Of a stretch of 64,000 nucleotides of DNA, positions 1-11,518 are shown piece by piece. The position numbers and the translations under genes were made by a program. How positions within the stretch are numbered: position 1 is the stretch's first letter; each line of letters begins with the position of its first letter. Where the stretch lies: positions 819,501 through 883,500 of the forward strand of contig NC_092798.1 of NCBI RefSeq assembly GCF_918797505.1, read 5' to 3'. Source of the stretch: Bemisia tabaci. Taxonomy: Eukaryota; Arthropoda; Insecta; Hemiptera; Aleyrodidae. Below the pieces are notes generated by a model, which made no database searches, was not told the origin of the DNA, and was given only the letters and a program-made list of their open reading frames with translations.

Positions 1-536
1 TCATGTGCAGGAATTTTAGAGTGAAAAGCTCATAAAAAGTTAGGAAAACCCGGGAAAAAGCGGTGAATTCTACTTGACGGGAAAAATCGGTTATAGGACA
101 TTTCGTCAACGATTTTTTGTCCGCGCACCTGTTTTTTCCAGTAATTTACGTCCACGCGTTTTTTCGGCACGGAAATTTTGGTCCACGTGCCAGTTGATAC
201 CCAAAGTTAATTGGCCCACATGTAAATACAAACTACAATTGCTCACGACGTTTCAGGATGAAAATATATAAAGTCTTGGAAGAATGAGGGTTTGCTTGTT
301 TTTTTTGTTTTGTCTATTTGGTCCGACGGAGAATAATATATAGTTGAGAGTTTTGGTAAAAATGGGGGAGCGTCAATTCCATGAGACAAAAACAAAATTC
401 ACTAAAACTCTCTACACCTCTTTGGTGTAACAGGACTTAATTATCTTTCAAGAAATTCCCACCTTGTTATATCTGAACCGGATTCACCTCTATATTTGCC
501 TCAGCTAAAGGCTCTTTGATTTTTCCTGTGTACGAT

Positions 537-965
537 AAGTATCTTGATTTATTTTGCGAGGAAAGATCTGTACTTTTAAAGGATGCCTGTCATTCTTAAT
601 ACGTTCAATTTCGTATAATACTGTGCAACACCTCTGTTGTGAAATAGTTGCTTCAGGCGCCGCCGCACGGCGGGCGGGCAGCTAGCGCAAAACGCGCATT
701 GGCGCCTACAAACCTAAGTGGATACTTCAAGCGTTGTGCAATGCGCGAAGTATCCGCTTAGGTTTGTAGGCGCCAGTGAGCCTCTCGCGCTGGCAGCACG
801 CGCGCCGCTCCGTTCTGTTAGGATTTAATATTTATACTCGCATAGTCAGCGTTTTTTAACTCATGATTTTGAAATATTACCACACTCTGTATTGATTATT
901 CTCATTTAAATTGATGGTAAATAAATATGTATTAATTTATCAAAGGAGAAAAATAATATAATGTT
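537..965. repeat. Dispersed repeat with GC-rich palindromic core (copy 1)
   Basis: A GC-rich palindrome at about 650-815 has arms containing GGCGCCTACAAACCTAAG and its complement around a short centre. It is embedded in a longer AT-rich repeat. The whole unit, including the flank TATCTTGATTTATTTTGCG, recurs at 50069-50490. Partial relatives of the core lie at 45384-45520, 30285-30520 and 52655-52840. It is a non-coding mobile-element type repeat whose superfamily I cannot assign. Confidence 0.75.
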
Positions 966-1742
966 TGTTTCTTAAATATTGGTGGTTCCGTGTCAAATTT
1001 AATGATTTCCAAAGCACTTTAATTTTTCCTTTTACATTTTGTGCTTTTATTGTGCTGCAGCGAGGTGTACGCCTGTACGCGTAACAAAACGCTCAAAATT
1101 TGACGTATTTGACTCTAAAAGATCGATGTACAAATGGGTTAAAACTAAAGATTGCGTGCTCATTGGTTTTTTTCCTCTTTTATTCATGTTTGCAGTTTCT
1201 GTCGGCACAACTGCGGCTCACTGAGATTAATGTCGCTTGGAAAAGGTTTTACAAATATTTGCCACGTTTTAAAAATATACATGTTTTCAAAATGAAGTAA
1301 TAATATCGTACTTAAAGAAAAAATAAAAAAGTACCTATACATATATAAGATATATTGTACATTCAATATTTTAAGGATAGAAATAAAACCAAATATTCAC
1401 CAATGACAATTTAAAAAGATGATTCAAAAGGAGAAAGTAATAACATTTCATTTAGAAAATAAGCAACCATAACAACACCTCCTTCTCTCTAAATTTCTCA
1501 TTTCCATGTTGTCAATATAATTTAACATACCGACTAAAATATAACGCTTGGACCAAGTCACTGTTGCTTATTTTACATGTGGGCGTAAACTATTGGACAA
1601 AAAAGGTGCGTGGACAAAAAATCGTTGACATAATGTCCTGAAACCGGAAAAATCAGGAAAATTTGCATCCAAAGCTTAGATTTTATTGCTTTGTCAAAAC
1701 GACTGCATGCCTCGAGTGATGAGTAAACATTTCAGATGGCGC

Positions 1743-1977
1743 CACTGTGGATCGAGTAAATTAGAGAGGTCGGACATACAATTTTTTACTAAAACTGCAA
1801 ATTTTGATGTTTATTTCGTCTTATTTTAAATCGAAAGAGGTCCTTCTTATAGAAAATTTCACGAGGAAACCAATGGAATCACTTTTAAATTTTCAAAGTT
1901 TTGATTTAACGAAGTTATAAGCTTTTAAAGTTTCCAAATTTTGCCCGACCTCTCCCATTGACTCGTTCGACTGTGTG
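1743..1977. mobile_element. MITE family E, copy 1 (terminal inverted repeats)
   Basis: The ends are inverted: GTGGATCGAGT near 1747 and GACTCGTTCGACTGTG near the right end, each next to GAGGTCGGACA or its complement. The interior matches the copies at 19070-19300 and 36293-36521. It is non-coding and about 235 bp long. This copy has diverged at both ends. Confidence 0.7.
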
Positions 1978-2763
1978 GCGGGGCTTGAATTTCGTCCGGA
2001 TTATGTCTCGTAAAAAGCATTATCACGTTGAACGTCTTCAAAAAGTCAAAAGAAGATTTTGAAACATCGCGTTCGAGTTACCGTGGGTTGTGAATCTCAC
2101 TGTTAATACGTGCTGTAATATTCACGAAGCAGATGGTTTCGACGGAGAGGAAAATCATTCCCAGAGAAACCATGACTGATGTAATGCTGCATTTAAGGAA
2201 AGCAGATTTGGAGGGGAGCTGTTCCTGAAATTCCTGTTTTTTTTTTTTCATTCGGTTTATTAGCAAGACTGCCATAAAATAACGGCGCGGCATGCCGATA
2301 AGATTCAACTTATGATTCGAGGGGTAACTGTGCAGGGCTCATTCATTAATCAGAAAGAATGAATGTCAACGATTTTATGACGAGATATATTAAAATCTTT
2401 TTTACAAAGCATGGACACAGCATTACAGGTTATAGATACAACTTAAAATTTACATAGAGTTTCATTGAGACGTGGTCCGATTTGACGTATTTAAATCAAA
2501 GGGAACTATACTATATCCATTCCGACTTAAGTCATTTAATCCAAAAGAATACATGCATTGCAGGGCTCAAGTCAATATGGATATGATTCCTCTCAATAAA
2601 AATGCGTCCAATTCATCTGTAACCAATCTATGCGTAAAAAATGTTAAAAATACTCCCAATCATTCATAATTTGGTGCGAATTTCGGAGGTTAACTTATGC
2701 CTTGCCCACACTTACATCTCTTGAATTGAGAATGTGGGAGCTCTACAATAAATTGTCTTCAAC

Positions 2764-3155
2764 AGGCTGATTACTGAAATTGATAGACAAAGCTGTAGAA
2801 AAAGAAGATAAAGGGGAAATGGAGCGTTTCAATCGGACGTATTCTTGCCAAACGGAACTATATGCATTAAGACAAGAGCCCTGAGACCCATGAGAATACA
2901 TGTATTACGGGGCTCACGTCACAATGTACATAGTTCCTTTTGATAGAAATACGTCTAATTAATGGGTTGAAACTGGTAATTCTGATAAGCTAGAGAGGAA
3001 AATATAGAATAATCATAGGGTCTCTCGTGGGTTACCATTGGTTATTCTATTGATTGCCTCCCTTGTCCATTGCGACCACTTGCTTCCTCCAAAAGGCTAT
3101 ACATTTTCGCTTCGTATTCTGCGTCTAAGGCTTTGTCTATGAATTCCAATCATAA
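2764..3155. repeat. Degenerate copy of repeat family H with an internal short repeat
   Basis: The left end resembles GGCTGATTATTGAAATTGAT and the right end carries GGCTTTGTCTATGAATTCC, matching the termini of the better copies at 27262-27535, 43196-43472 and 47927-48199. The interior (about 2838-2955) contains a family D fragment with GGACGTATT and GGAACTAT. The copy is diverged and non-coding. Confidence 0.5.
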
Positions 3156-3184
3156 GAGTAAGAAGTGGGAGTCACAGAAATGAG

Positions 3185-3853
3185 CTACACGGAATCGAAG
3201 GTGAGCTTGGTCTTCTGCGTGCCGTCCGCTTCGAAATTATCCGGATGGAGCCAGCGCTCGTAGCCAGGCTTCAAGCGCGGCCAATCGGCGTCGAGCATGG
3301 CGAACCAGGCAGTATCCCGGTTCTCACCCTTGATGACCATGTGCTGACGGAAGACGCCCTCGTGAGCGAACCCGAAGCGTGCGGCCGCCCGCCGGGAGGG
3401 CTCGTTGCGGTTGTTGCACTTCCACTCGAAGCGGCGGTAGCCGTGCGTGTCGAAGACGTAGCTGGCCAAGAGGTAGATGGCCTCGGTGGTGACTCGACTG
3501 CGGGCGATGCCCGGGCCCCACAGGATGTGCCCGACCTCGACGACGCCGTGGGCGGGGTCGACGCGCATCAAGGCTTGGCGGCCCTCGGCGCGGTTCGTCC
3601 GCCGGTCGATCGTCGCGAAGAAGAGCGGGTCCGAGCTGGAGGCGCAGGTCTCGAGCCAGGCGCTGAAGGCGGCGCGATCGGCCGGCGGGTTATCGGGGAG
3701 GTAGCGGAAGCGGTCCTCTGCGCCAGGCGCCACGGCCGCGGTGAAGAGGTCGTCGCCGTGACGCCCCGGGTCCAGGGGCTCGAGCCGCGCGTAGCGGCCC
3801 TCCAGGGTGATGCGCTCCGGCCGGGGCACGCCCTTCCAGGAGCTCAGATCCAT
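3185..3853 (-). CDS. GNAT-family N-acetyltransferase, bacterial type (probable horizontal acquisition)
   Basis: Intact intronless 222-residue ORF. It reads as a RimJ/RimL-like GNAT enzyme (Acetyltransf_3 type), which moves acetyl from acetyl-CoA to an amine; substrate unknown. An N-terminal strand (LEGRYARLEPLDP, residues 18-30) leads to the acetyl-CoA core at about 105-135 (VGHILWGPGIARSRVTTEA). The motif NEPSRRAAARFGF (150-162) and the conserved block FRQHMVIKGENRDTAWFAML (168-187) complete the fold. Length fits bacterial members. No signal peptide or membrane segment is seen. The ATG at 3853 has G at -3; codons are GC-rich, unlike everything around it. The flanks are AT-rich and carry insect-type repeats, one ending about 30 bp from the stop. 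I infer transfer from a proteobacterium, perhaps an alphaproteobacterium. No obvious AATAAA follows the stop. Family assignment is firm; donor is not. Confidence 0.88.
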   Translation of the reverse strand: MDLSSWKGVPRPERITLEGRYARLEPLDPGRHGDDLFTAAVAPGAEDRFRYLPDNPPADRAAFSAWLETCASSSDPLFFATIDRRTNRAEGRQALMRVDPAHGVVEVGHILWGPGIARSRVTTEAIYLLASYVFDTHGYRRFEWKCNNRNEPSRRAAARFGFAHEGVFRQHMVIKGENRDTAWFAMLDADWPRLKPGYERWLHPDNFEADGTQKTKLTFDSV

Positions 3854-4050
3854 GTCCTTCTCAATGTTTTTGGTCCGGTGGAACGAATGCTTGGTGCGAG
3901 GAAAACCTCCGGGTGTATAAAGTTCCTTCGCTGTGCCTTGAATAAGACTCGGAAGTAAACGCGACGGCTGCAGCTCTTTTTGAGGTTACGGATCCATCGA
4001 TAGATAACCGTTTTGCGGTTACTTTATGTTCGGCAGAACGCGTCGAAAAC

Positions 4051-4062
4051 CTGGAAAATAGA
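4051..4062 (-). other. Possible 3' splice site of a 5'-UTR intron for the acetyltransferase gene
   Basis: Read on the minus strand, a pyrimidine-rich stretch ends in TCTATTTTCCAG about 200 bp upstream of the acetyltransferase ATG. This is a good animal acceptor consensus. No donor was identified. Function is inferred from position alone and needs transcript evidence. Confidence 0.3.
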
Positions 4063-4814
4063 GTAAAAACATACGCCATGAAGTTTCACGTGAGAATATT
4101 TTACCGTCCTCGGGAAAGAGGCCAACGATCATGAAAAGCCCAAATTGGACGTATGATTATAATAAAAATAACTATATAGAAATAAAGTTGATCAAAAGGA
4201 GGTACGCTTCAAATCCTACGCGTGCAGTCTCTTTTGATTTATACCATGTGAACATAGTGCCTTTCGGCATAGATATGCTTACCCGGATGATAGAAATCAA
4301 AGCATAGAGGAGGATTCTATACGAGCATTTTTGAACCGAAATCTACTTTATTTTTCTGACAGCTATAAATAGTTAAATTGAGTTAAGGTAGACACAAGGA
4401 AAAATACGATTATGTATGTTCACGGAAATAGGGATTCCAGGACTAGTCGGAAAAATTTTTATCAGAGAGATTTTTGTCGAGTTGGGTCAAAAAATCAGAT
4501 TTTCGGATTTTGACGGAAACCCTTAAAACGACGTTTTTTTTTTTAGGTAGAATCATCAATCCGCCATAGTTTATTAATTTCGTTGCTACTGCTAAGAGAC
4601 TTTCGTGTTGTGTTTGTAGGACACTGGGAGGAAATTTATGATTGCAGCGGACAATAAGTATTATTAATAATTTCTTATATCAAATCATAAAGAAATTGCA
4701 TGATTCACGATAAACGCACCTCATACCTTCAGTAGTAACCTTATAAAAAACAGAACTAGTGCCTCGCTAAGTCGCTATTTCATCACGCATGATGTGTTGC
4801 TTATCGGTATACTA

Positions 4815-4893
4815 GGGGGCTACGCCCCCTGGCCGCTACGCGGCCCAACCCCCTGAAGGCGCTCCGCGCCATCAATGGGCCGCTTCGCGGCCC
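4815..4893. repeat. Cluster of four GC-rich hairpins with three-base loops
   Basis: Within 79 bp there are four perfect short hairpins: GGGGGC-TAC-GCCCCC (4815-4829), GGCCGC-TAC-GCGGCC (4831-4845), GGCGC-TCC-GCGCC (4858-4870) and GGGCCGC-TTC-GCGGCCC (4877-4893). The surroundings are AT-rich. Such clusters occur near the ends of some Helitron-like elements and in bacterial or organellar repeats; I cannot decide between these. Confidence 0.7.
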
Positions 4894-5110
4894 TATTTTT
4901 ACCCTCCTATCAGTGTTAGGTTTATTTTCCCCCTAAAAAATTACGATATGATGTATACTTTACTTGTAGAATGAAATAATTTTTGGTTTTGATGAATAAA
5001 GAAAAAAATAATTTTTTGAAGTCAAAAGAAAGCGTTTTAGAATGACTGCTTGATGAAGTATTGCAGTAAAACAACGAACAATGATAATCAGGTAATAATT
5101 AAGTATATCA

Positions 5111-5186
5111 AAAGTCGGGAATCGAACCCACACCGAGTTCAAAGTGGACGTAATCGACGTCTTAAACGACACGGCCACCGCTCCAC
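5111..5186 (-). repeat. tRNA-like fragment, probably a SINE head or tRNA pseudogene
   Basis: On the minus strand the sequence has an A-box-like TGGCCGTGTCGT and a perfect B box GGTTCGATTCC at about class II (Ser/Leu) tRNA spacing. The acceptor stem does not close cleanly, so a working tRNA is unlikely. The duplicated module at 5319-5645 lies just to its right. Confidence 0.5.
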
Positions 5187-5318
5187 ATGAGAATGCCCGT
5201 GCGAATCTTGTATAGATAAGTGTAGAGCTGATGCGCAGGCTACCCATCCACTGCGCAACCTCTTCGACCACTGCGCATCCTCCCGCGCATAGCGGTAGCA
5301 GTCCCGGAGCATTCTGTA

Positions 5319-5645
5319 AATTCACTCACTTTTATAACGTGATTTTAAAAAAACCTGGGTCCTATTTCCAAAATCTAATTAGAGCGGGCTCATCTAGGGC
5401 CAATTACCTGTCGATCTACGCAAAAATCATGGAAATCGGCCCGGTAGAACGCTCAAACGAACTATGACAAAAAATATAAATTTACATTGTTTAAATGGGA
5501 GAATTCGCAACTTTACCACGTAATATAAAAAAACCTGGGCCATATTTTGAAAATCTGAAAAGAGTTGGCTTATCTAGAGACAATTGCCCGTCGATAGCCG
5601 CAAAAATCATGAAAATCGGCCCGGTAGAACGCTGGAACTAAGCGT
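5319..5645. repeat. Two-copy direct repeat, also present inverted at 52150-52345
   Basis: Two diverged copies (about 5335-5470 and 5520-5645) share AAAAAAACCTGGG, CATCTAG or TATCTAG, GTCGATAGCCGCAAAAATCA and ATCGGCCCGGTAGAACGCT. The same module occurs in reverse orientation in an SGSM intron at 52150-52345. It is a dispersed non-coding repeat. Confidence 0.7.
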
Positions 5646-8261
5646 CACCAGTTTCGCAAAATTAGGAGGTCTTGGAGCTTATAGTATAGATTGAAGGATA
5701 AATTTACGGTTACAATCCCAACACACAATCATGCTCTCGTTTCTGATACCAACAACGCCATTGTGAGTTTATATGATCTTAAGTCCTTTCATCTTTGATG
5801 GTCAAAAGTAAGGAAATACCAATTGAAATACTTATGTGAGCGGCAACGAAACGTTGAATGATCGTGATAGCCTTCAAAAAGTATAGGAAGGAACGTAAAC
5901 TCAAACCCACCAGCAATTTACCAACTCTTGAATAAAAGCTCGCGATCAGTGCAGAATGTCGGGAAACGTAATAGGAAATCATCGTCACGTGACCTTGATA
6001 CAAATAAATAAAACTCGGCAGGCAAAACTGCACCAGTATTACGTCACCTTATCACAAAATTAAATGGAGCTTTGAGAAAACCAGATCTACCCAACATTAC
6101 GTCACACTCAACATTCAACAAGTATACATTCTACTGTGAAACTCGTTTACAAATCGAAAGAGCAATAACAACTATGACTTGTCTCATGAATTGCTGATCA
6201 AAAGTGAACGATGAATTCGGCAATATAAGAGATATTGATAAGACGACGAAATTAAGAAGAACGAAAACAAATTATATATTGAATACTTCAGCGACTTAGA
6301 TCACACGGTGATGATAAGTTGCCCCTTAGTTCATTGGTTCGTTGTCTACCTGCTAACACTTTATGCTCGAGAATTCTTAACGAGTAGTAATAATATTCAC
6401 AGTGTCAGTGCGTAGGATTGCTAATTCAAACTTACCCGAAAGTTTGACTAAGTGCAAAAGCAGGAGAGATAACAATAACGCTGTAGTGATAACAATTACG
6501 CTAAAACGGTTTCAGCTTCGTGAATCAGGGATCATCGCCACGGGCGCCACGCCTCCGAATAAAAATAGTTACTTCATCCTTCGACAGAGTGCATCACTTG
6601 CTTTTGTTGATTGCGGTTTCTTATGAGGCGGGAAGTTTGAACCGAGCGATTTCAAAGGAAACAAGAAATGCGTGTATCTTATACACGAGTTACTTTTTGT
6701 TAAATGAAATCAGTGCTTTTTACAAGAATTTTTGTCGAGAAAATATTTGGAAAAAGGGACTAAGCCAAGAACTACTAATTTTTAGGAGAGATAATCAGCT
6801 GCGCAGCCTTCACAAAAAGCATCGCCATAGTGTACTAGAGCCTCAATGGAATCAAAGAGAGGGTCCAAAAATTATTTCTGAGATACCTCAATATGGTTGT
6901 TCAAAAAAATGGATTTGTGATTTTTTCAGATTGGTCGTTATTCTGTTAAGTTTTGATGACAGTAATGCAAACCCCCCCCCCCCCCCCCCCCTCCAAATCT
7001 AGTTTAAGGTATTGAGCAGTTACTGAAAAAGATGAAAAAAAGAGAAAAAAAATCAGTTTTTGGTTCATATTGAAACATGCAATATTCTCGGAATATTGGC
7101 GGAAAAAGTGAAACCTTAATATGCACGAACGCTTTTGAACAGTCCAATTTTTCCCGAACTTTCGTCAGCCGTTGAGGCGAAGTGCGCAACTTCTGGGGTA
7201 CATGTTCCTACTCCTTTACGAGTGTACCTCAAATCGAAAAAATGCGCAAATGTCCTTTTCCCATGCGCCGCTCCATGGATCCTACGTTGAATTTATTCTT
7301 ACCCTCATTCTGCACAATTTTTACGCTATTAGCCAGCCCGTCGATGTACACTGTTTATTTTCCCTTCTTGGTCTTCTCCTTCCCCTTTACGCGGAGGGAA
7401 AGCGAGACGCCATCCCATCCTATCACGCACACGTTGGAGTAAACCGGATAAAGCGAGAAACCGTCACGTAATTAGAGGATGCTCGCAGGTCGATCAAGAC
7501 GTAGTCACTTAACCTATTAGCGGCGTTGCCAAATTGCAGCAGCCCCTATTCCCTCACAGTGTGTCGACAAAAAATACCCGATTTCCGGCAACTTTCCCGG
7601 CGGATCGGTAAATAAGCAGAAGCGGCGGCGGGAGAATAACAATGGGCGGGAAACTGCCCCCCCCCCCCGCCCCTTCACCCCTGGGTGGCTACAACCCGTG
7701 CTGCGGAGCATTATTTTAACTGACGTAGCGAGCCGAGCTTGAAAGGGGTGAGGTTTCCTTCGAGAAAGCTTCGAGTGTAGGAATGGAGGGTGGGTCATGG
7801 AGACCGCAAGGGGGGGGGGGGGTGAGGGGGGCCTGGATGGAGCCACAAGTTTAACCCAGTTTTCACTCTTTGTTCAAGATCAAGGTCACCCGTCATTCGG
7901 CCCCCTCCACGCACCGCACCGCATTACACCGTTGTCTGATTGAGTTGTCGCCTTTGGAAACGACTAGAGACTACATACTTAATAAGAGACCCCGCGCTAA
8001 GAGCCCGAGCAATGTAATCGAGAGAGGCAAAAGTTCAAGTCGGAGTTCCACGCTATTTTTCGCCTAATGATGGTCGACGTGAGACCTGTTGAGCAAAGAA
8101 TCAAATAAAATTCGCCTAGTGTTGACTGATGATTATCCGACGGAACAGATTTAACAAGCTAGTTTGATGAGACGGCATAGTTTGAGAAACCACGACGAGG
8201 AGTTGGCCCGTCTAGACCGGGCTTGAGGAGCCCCTGCAATGCATGCTCCCTGACTTGAAAC

Positions 8262-8342
8262 GCATGTATTTATGCTAAAAGAAACTATGTTACGCGCAAA
8301 TCCTATGCACATAGTTCCTTTTAGCATAAATACGTCCAAACG
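8262..8342. repeat. Family D short inverted repeat
   Basis: The arms TATTTATGCTAAAAGAAACT and CATAGTTCCTTTTAGCATAA flank a short spacer. Related sequences with GGACGTATTTATGC next to AAAGGAACTATG occur near 2480-2600, 2838-2955, 12560-12790, 14360-14400, 36125-36218 and 62800-62868. These are small dispersed foldback repeats. Confidence 0.65.
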
Positions 8343-8844
8343 GCTTTTCCAGCCTTGACTCTTGTGGTTGGTTACCGTGCAGTTTATACTGCGTCTGTAA
8401 GATATAGTTTTTCGCAATTGCGTCCCTCAAAGACTCAACTATTCAAAGGATTTATTTATCAAACTTCTTTTGCATGAGCACGTGGGCTGTTGCGCTTTTG
8501 TATAATTCGGAGAGATAAGGATGATTGATCTCAATTAAATCGGTCTCTGATAGAAAACCACAGTTAACAGGAGACGCAAAAAACTGATTTTCTTGTCAGA
8601 CAGGACGACTTCAAATTTTCTGGAGTGTTCAAAGGATAGGCCAACATCAGTTTCGAAGTTCTAAAATGATTTTTTTGGTGGGAAATTTGTTAGTTGGGTA
8701 CTCAGTAACGGTCAAGGCTGATTTTGAATTATGGACATTACGCCCTTTTTCAAGATAGTGAAGAAAAATTAAGTCATTTGTACGTAAAAAAAGTAGATCG
8801 GAAAAGAGTTTCGAAAGTTAAATCAATCAGGTTTCGTTATTTAA

Positions 8845-8964
8845 GGAGGGAATACCGATATAACCTTTAGATAAAGACAAATATATACAGGCATTATTTA
8901 CAGCATACAGGAGGGAATACCGATATAACCTTTAGATAAAGACAAAGATATACAGGCATTATTT
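8845..8964. repeat. Tandem duplication, 65-bp unit, two copies
   Basis: The unit beginning GGAGGGAATACCGATATAAC is repeated directly with a period of 65 bp (starts at 8845 and 8910) with very few differences, suggesting a recent local duplication. A poly-A run follows at about 8975-8993. Confidence 0.85.
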
Positions 8965-9424
8965 TTCATAATTAAAAAAAAAAAAAAAAAAAATGTCGGA
9001 GAACTGTAAGTACCCTTCAAAAGAGCAGAAATTCATAAAACAAGAATCGGATGATTTCGAACTTACGCTCTTCTAAAAGAAATCGATTTAATTTAAATCC
9101 ACGCTTCATCATGTTTGCGCTTGTAGAAATGACGAATTAAGAGCTAAAAAGTCAGCAGAGAAATATTCGTAGCAAGAATTTTCCATGAAGCATACGGTCG
9201 ATGGGATTCTGAGTCAGGAGGAAAAAAATTGCAAGTCATTTAAGAACTTGTGCGTTGCGGTTGGTTCCCCCTACCCCCCCCCCCCCCGGCATCTCCTAAA
9301 TCTCCCCTTTCGCTGATACGAGTTCTCTCGATGCGGATAAAATTGATAGTTAGTGCTCTGTCTTCTTAATCACCCCTCGATTCCCGAGCAAGTAAGCAGC
9401 CCAAAACCGAATCGTTTAGTTATA

Positions 9425-9676
9425 CTGCCAGGCTAAGGAAAAACGCCGTATGAACCTTCAGGCGTTGCCAAAGCTCCTTTCATAAAACGCGAATTTCCTG
9501 GTGAATTTATAAATATTTCCCTCCAATTTTTCAAATAAGTTAGCTCACAATGTTACCTAAAGCTCTCGAAAATTTGTCGGAAAAATATTCATAACTTTCC
9601 GCAAAAATGAATATTTTATCAAAGGAAATTTGGCAACGGTCGAATATTCATACGGCGTTCTTCCTCAGCACAGCAG
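9425..9676. mobile_element. MITE family A, copy 1, with TATA target duplication
   Basis: Terminal inverted repeats pair CTGCCAGGCTAAGGAAAAAC with GTTCTTCCTCAGCACAGCAG. The 252-bp element is flanked by TATA at 9421-9424 and 9677-9680. The interior is AT-rich and non-coding. Subterminal TTGCCAA and TTGGCAA are shared by all copies. Confidence 0.88.
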
Positions 9677-11211
9677 TATACGGATGGACTCCATCCAGCT
9701 GTCTTTAACTCTCTTTCCCAAATCCTCAAGTGCTCGACTTGAGCCAGACAAATGGAGGCATTTAAACGAGAGAGGTCCGTCCGCCTCGGAAGTTTTGGGG
9801 AAAAAGACGCCCACAGAATAGTTAAGGACTCCTAACGTATGGACCATGTTTTGTAAGGAAGAGCTAATATTTTAGGCTTATTTTAGAACCAACGTATACG
9901 CTATTAATGTTCCTGCGTCGCATGCAATTCGCAAGCGGTGTCCATGCTGCGTCATCAAATTGCAATAATTCGCAACGGCAAGATAAAGGGTCCATTGGTA
10001 AAAAGCTTCAGGAGCACGATCTCGGCTCCAAGCGCCTTCAATATCTCCAGATACTCTCCACATTGCTGCTAAGTTAGTTTAGTTGCCGATCCTAACCAAA
10101 CCAAACTACCTGAGGTCACTGATTTAACTACACGCGCACGCGCAAACACGTCGGCTAGCACCACGTGTTCAAGAGGAAAAAAACGTTTATTTCAATTCCA
10201 TAATAATCAGTGCTTCCTATTATTCTCCCTTAATTTCTAAATGTTTACATTTGTCCATATATCACTCATAAACTGCAAATTGCCTGCGACATTCCTGTCA
10301 GTACAGATGCTTCTTCTTACAATTCTTTTCTTTCTTTTTCTTTGCCGGTGATTAGTATTTCAATTATCAGAATGTTCGGATTAAAAGAGGTGTCATGGCA
10401 AAACTTGCGCTTGCGGGAAAAATCTAATACAACCCCCCTCCCCCAACCCACCCACCAGAGGACGGTCCATAATCGTTTATTTCATACGTCTTACGCCGTT
10501 TTATCAATTACTTCTACATTCAGACTATGTCCATCCAGTTTAAGGATCGATGAACGTTTGGCAACAGAGGCTGACACAAAATGATTTTGAATTTTTTCCC
10601 ATTATTTTTGCTTTCTGTTCTGGAAAAGTTCACCGCGGAAAAGTTGAGAGCGGGTTTACATGAGAATGCGTCACATTTACCTAATGCAACAATAACGCGA
10701 AGAATTTTGCGGTTTCAACTTTCCTCGAAAGTTGAAGGGAGTTTCAAGCTTTCCATGTCAGCTTCATATCAAAGTGGATGCCGACGGTAAAGTTTTTAAG
10801 ACTGTCACGGACACTAAGTGAACGAGACCGGTTTGAGTCGGATCTCGTGGAGCGCGGTATTTTTCATTAAAGTGAAAAGCACCTCAACCAAGATGAAAAT
10901 TCTTTGATTAGAAATTAATCAATTTGACTTTTCCATTAAACAAATAAGAAAAAGTATTAAAAGGGTGAATTACTGCTCCCATGGATGTCCAACTTCTTCC
11001 GCGGGAGCATCAACGTCCCCCCAGTAATTTAACCGTTTTCAAAGCATCAAATATGAGTCGGGACAGGAATCACTAGGGTGCGAAATGAAAGTCTGGAATG
11101 TCACTGTCCCCAGGCGGTAATCCATGTCACTGGGTTTTCGCAAAAATTTGGATCTAATTCATCCATTTTTATTAGCGCCAAAGGTTAGTTTTATGATGGA
11201 ATTATCAGGCT

Positions 11212-11518
11212 GTCTACTAAAAAAGGCTGGCCAAAAATCAGTAGTTTTGCATTACATTTTCGGTATATTCCCAAGAAATTCAGTACTTTCTTAACAAAAA
11301 AGTTCGGTAATTTTTCAGTATCTCCAATTGACGAAATTCGAAGAATTTCAAAGATTTGAATTTCTCGCTTGAAATGCGACAAAAATGATTAAAAATTTAA
11401 AAAATTCCGGGCCTTCTTGCGGAATTTCCACACATTTTCATTACTTCCGGGGACCGCCCTTAGAAAATCAGTACTATTTCCGGACTTCCGGAAATTCCGG
11501 ACTTGTATAGACACTCTG
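11212..11518. mobile_element. Family M element, copy 1
   Basis: It starts near TGTCTACTAAAAAAGGCTGG, carries repeated CAGTACTTT-like words and ends with CCGGACTTGTATAGACACTC. Copies recur at 46326-46619 and 62430-62709. The copy at 46326 has an 8-bp target duplication, which points to a hAT-like non-autonomous element. Confidence 0.7.

Larger units (their letters stand above)
1..3184. other. Intergenic, repeat-bearing DNA without a supported gene
   Basis: No convincing coding exon is seen on either strand; the short ORFs have no recognisable motif and match AT-rich random expectation. The stretch holds a palindromic GC-rich repeat (537-965), an inverted-repeat MITE (1743-1977) and degenerate short repeats (2478-3155) that run to within about 30 bp of the acetyltransferase stop codon. 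Positions 966-1742 and 1978-2477 show nothing I can name. Confidence 0.6.

Noticed and set aside
3245..3958. 237-codon ORF on the plus strand opposite the acetyltransferase
   Set aside because: It is the antisense shadow of a GC-rich gene; the translation has no family signature, whereas the minus strand has clear GNAT motifs.
6520..7002. 160-codon plus-strand ORF
   Set aside because: It ends in a poly-C run giving polyproline and lacks any recognisable domain; probably chance.
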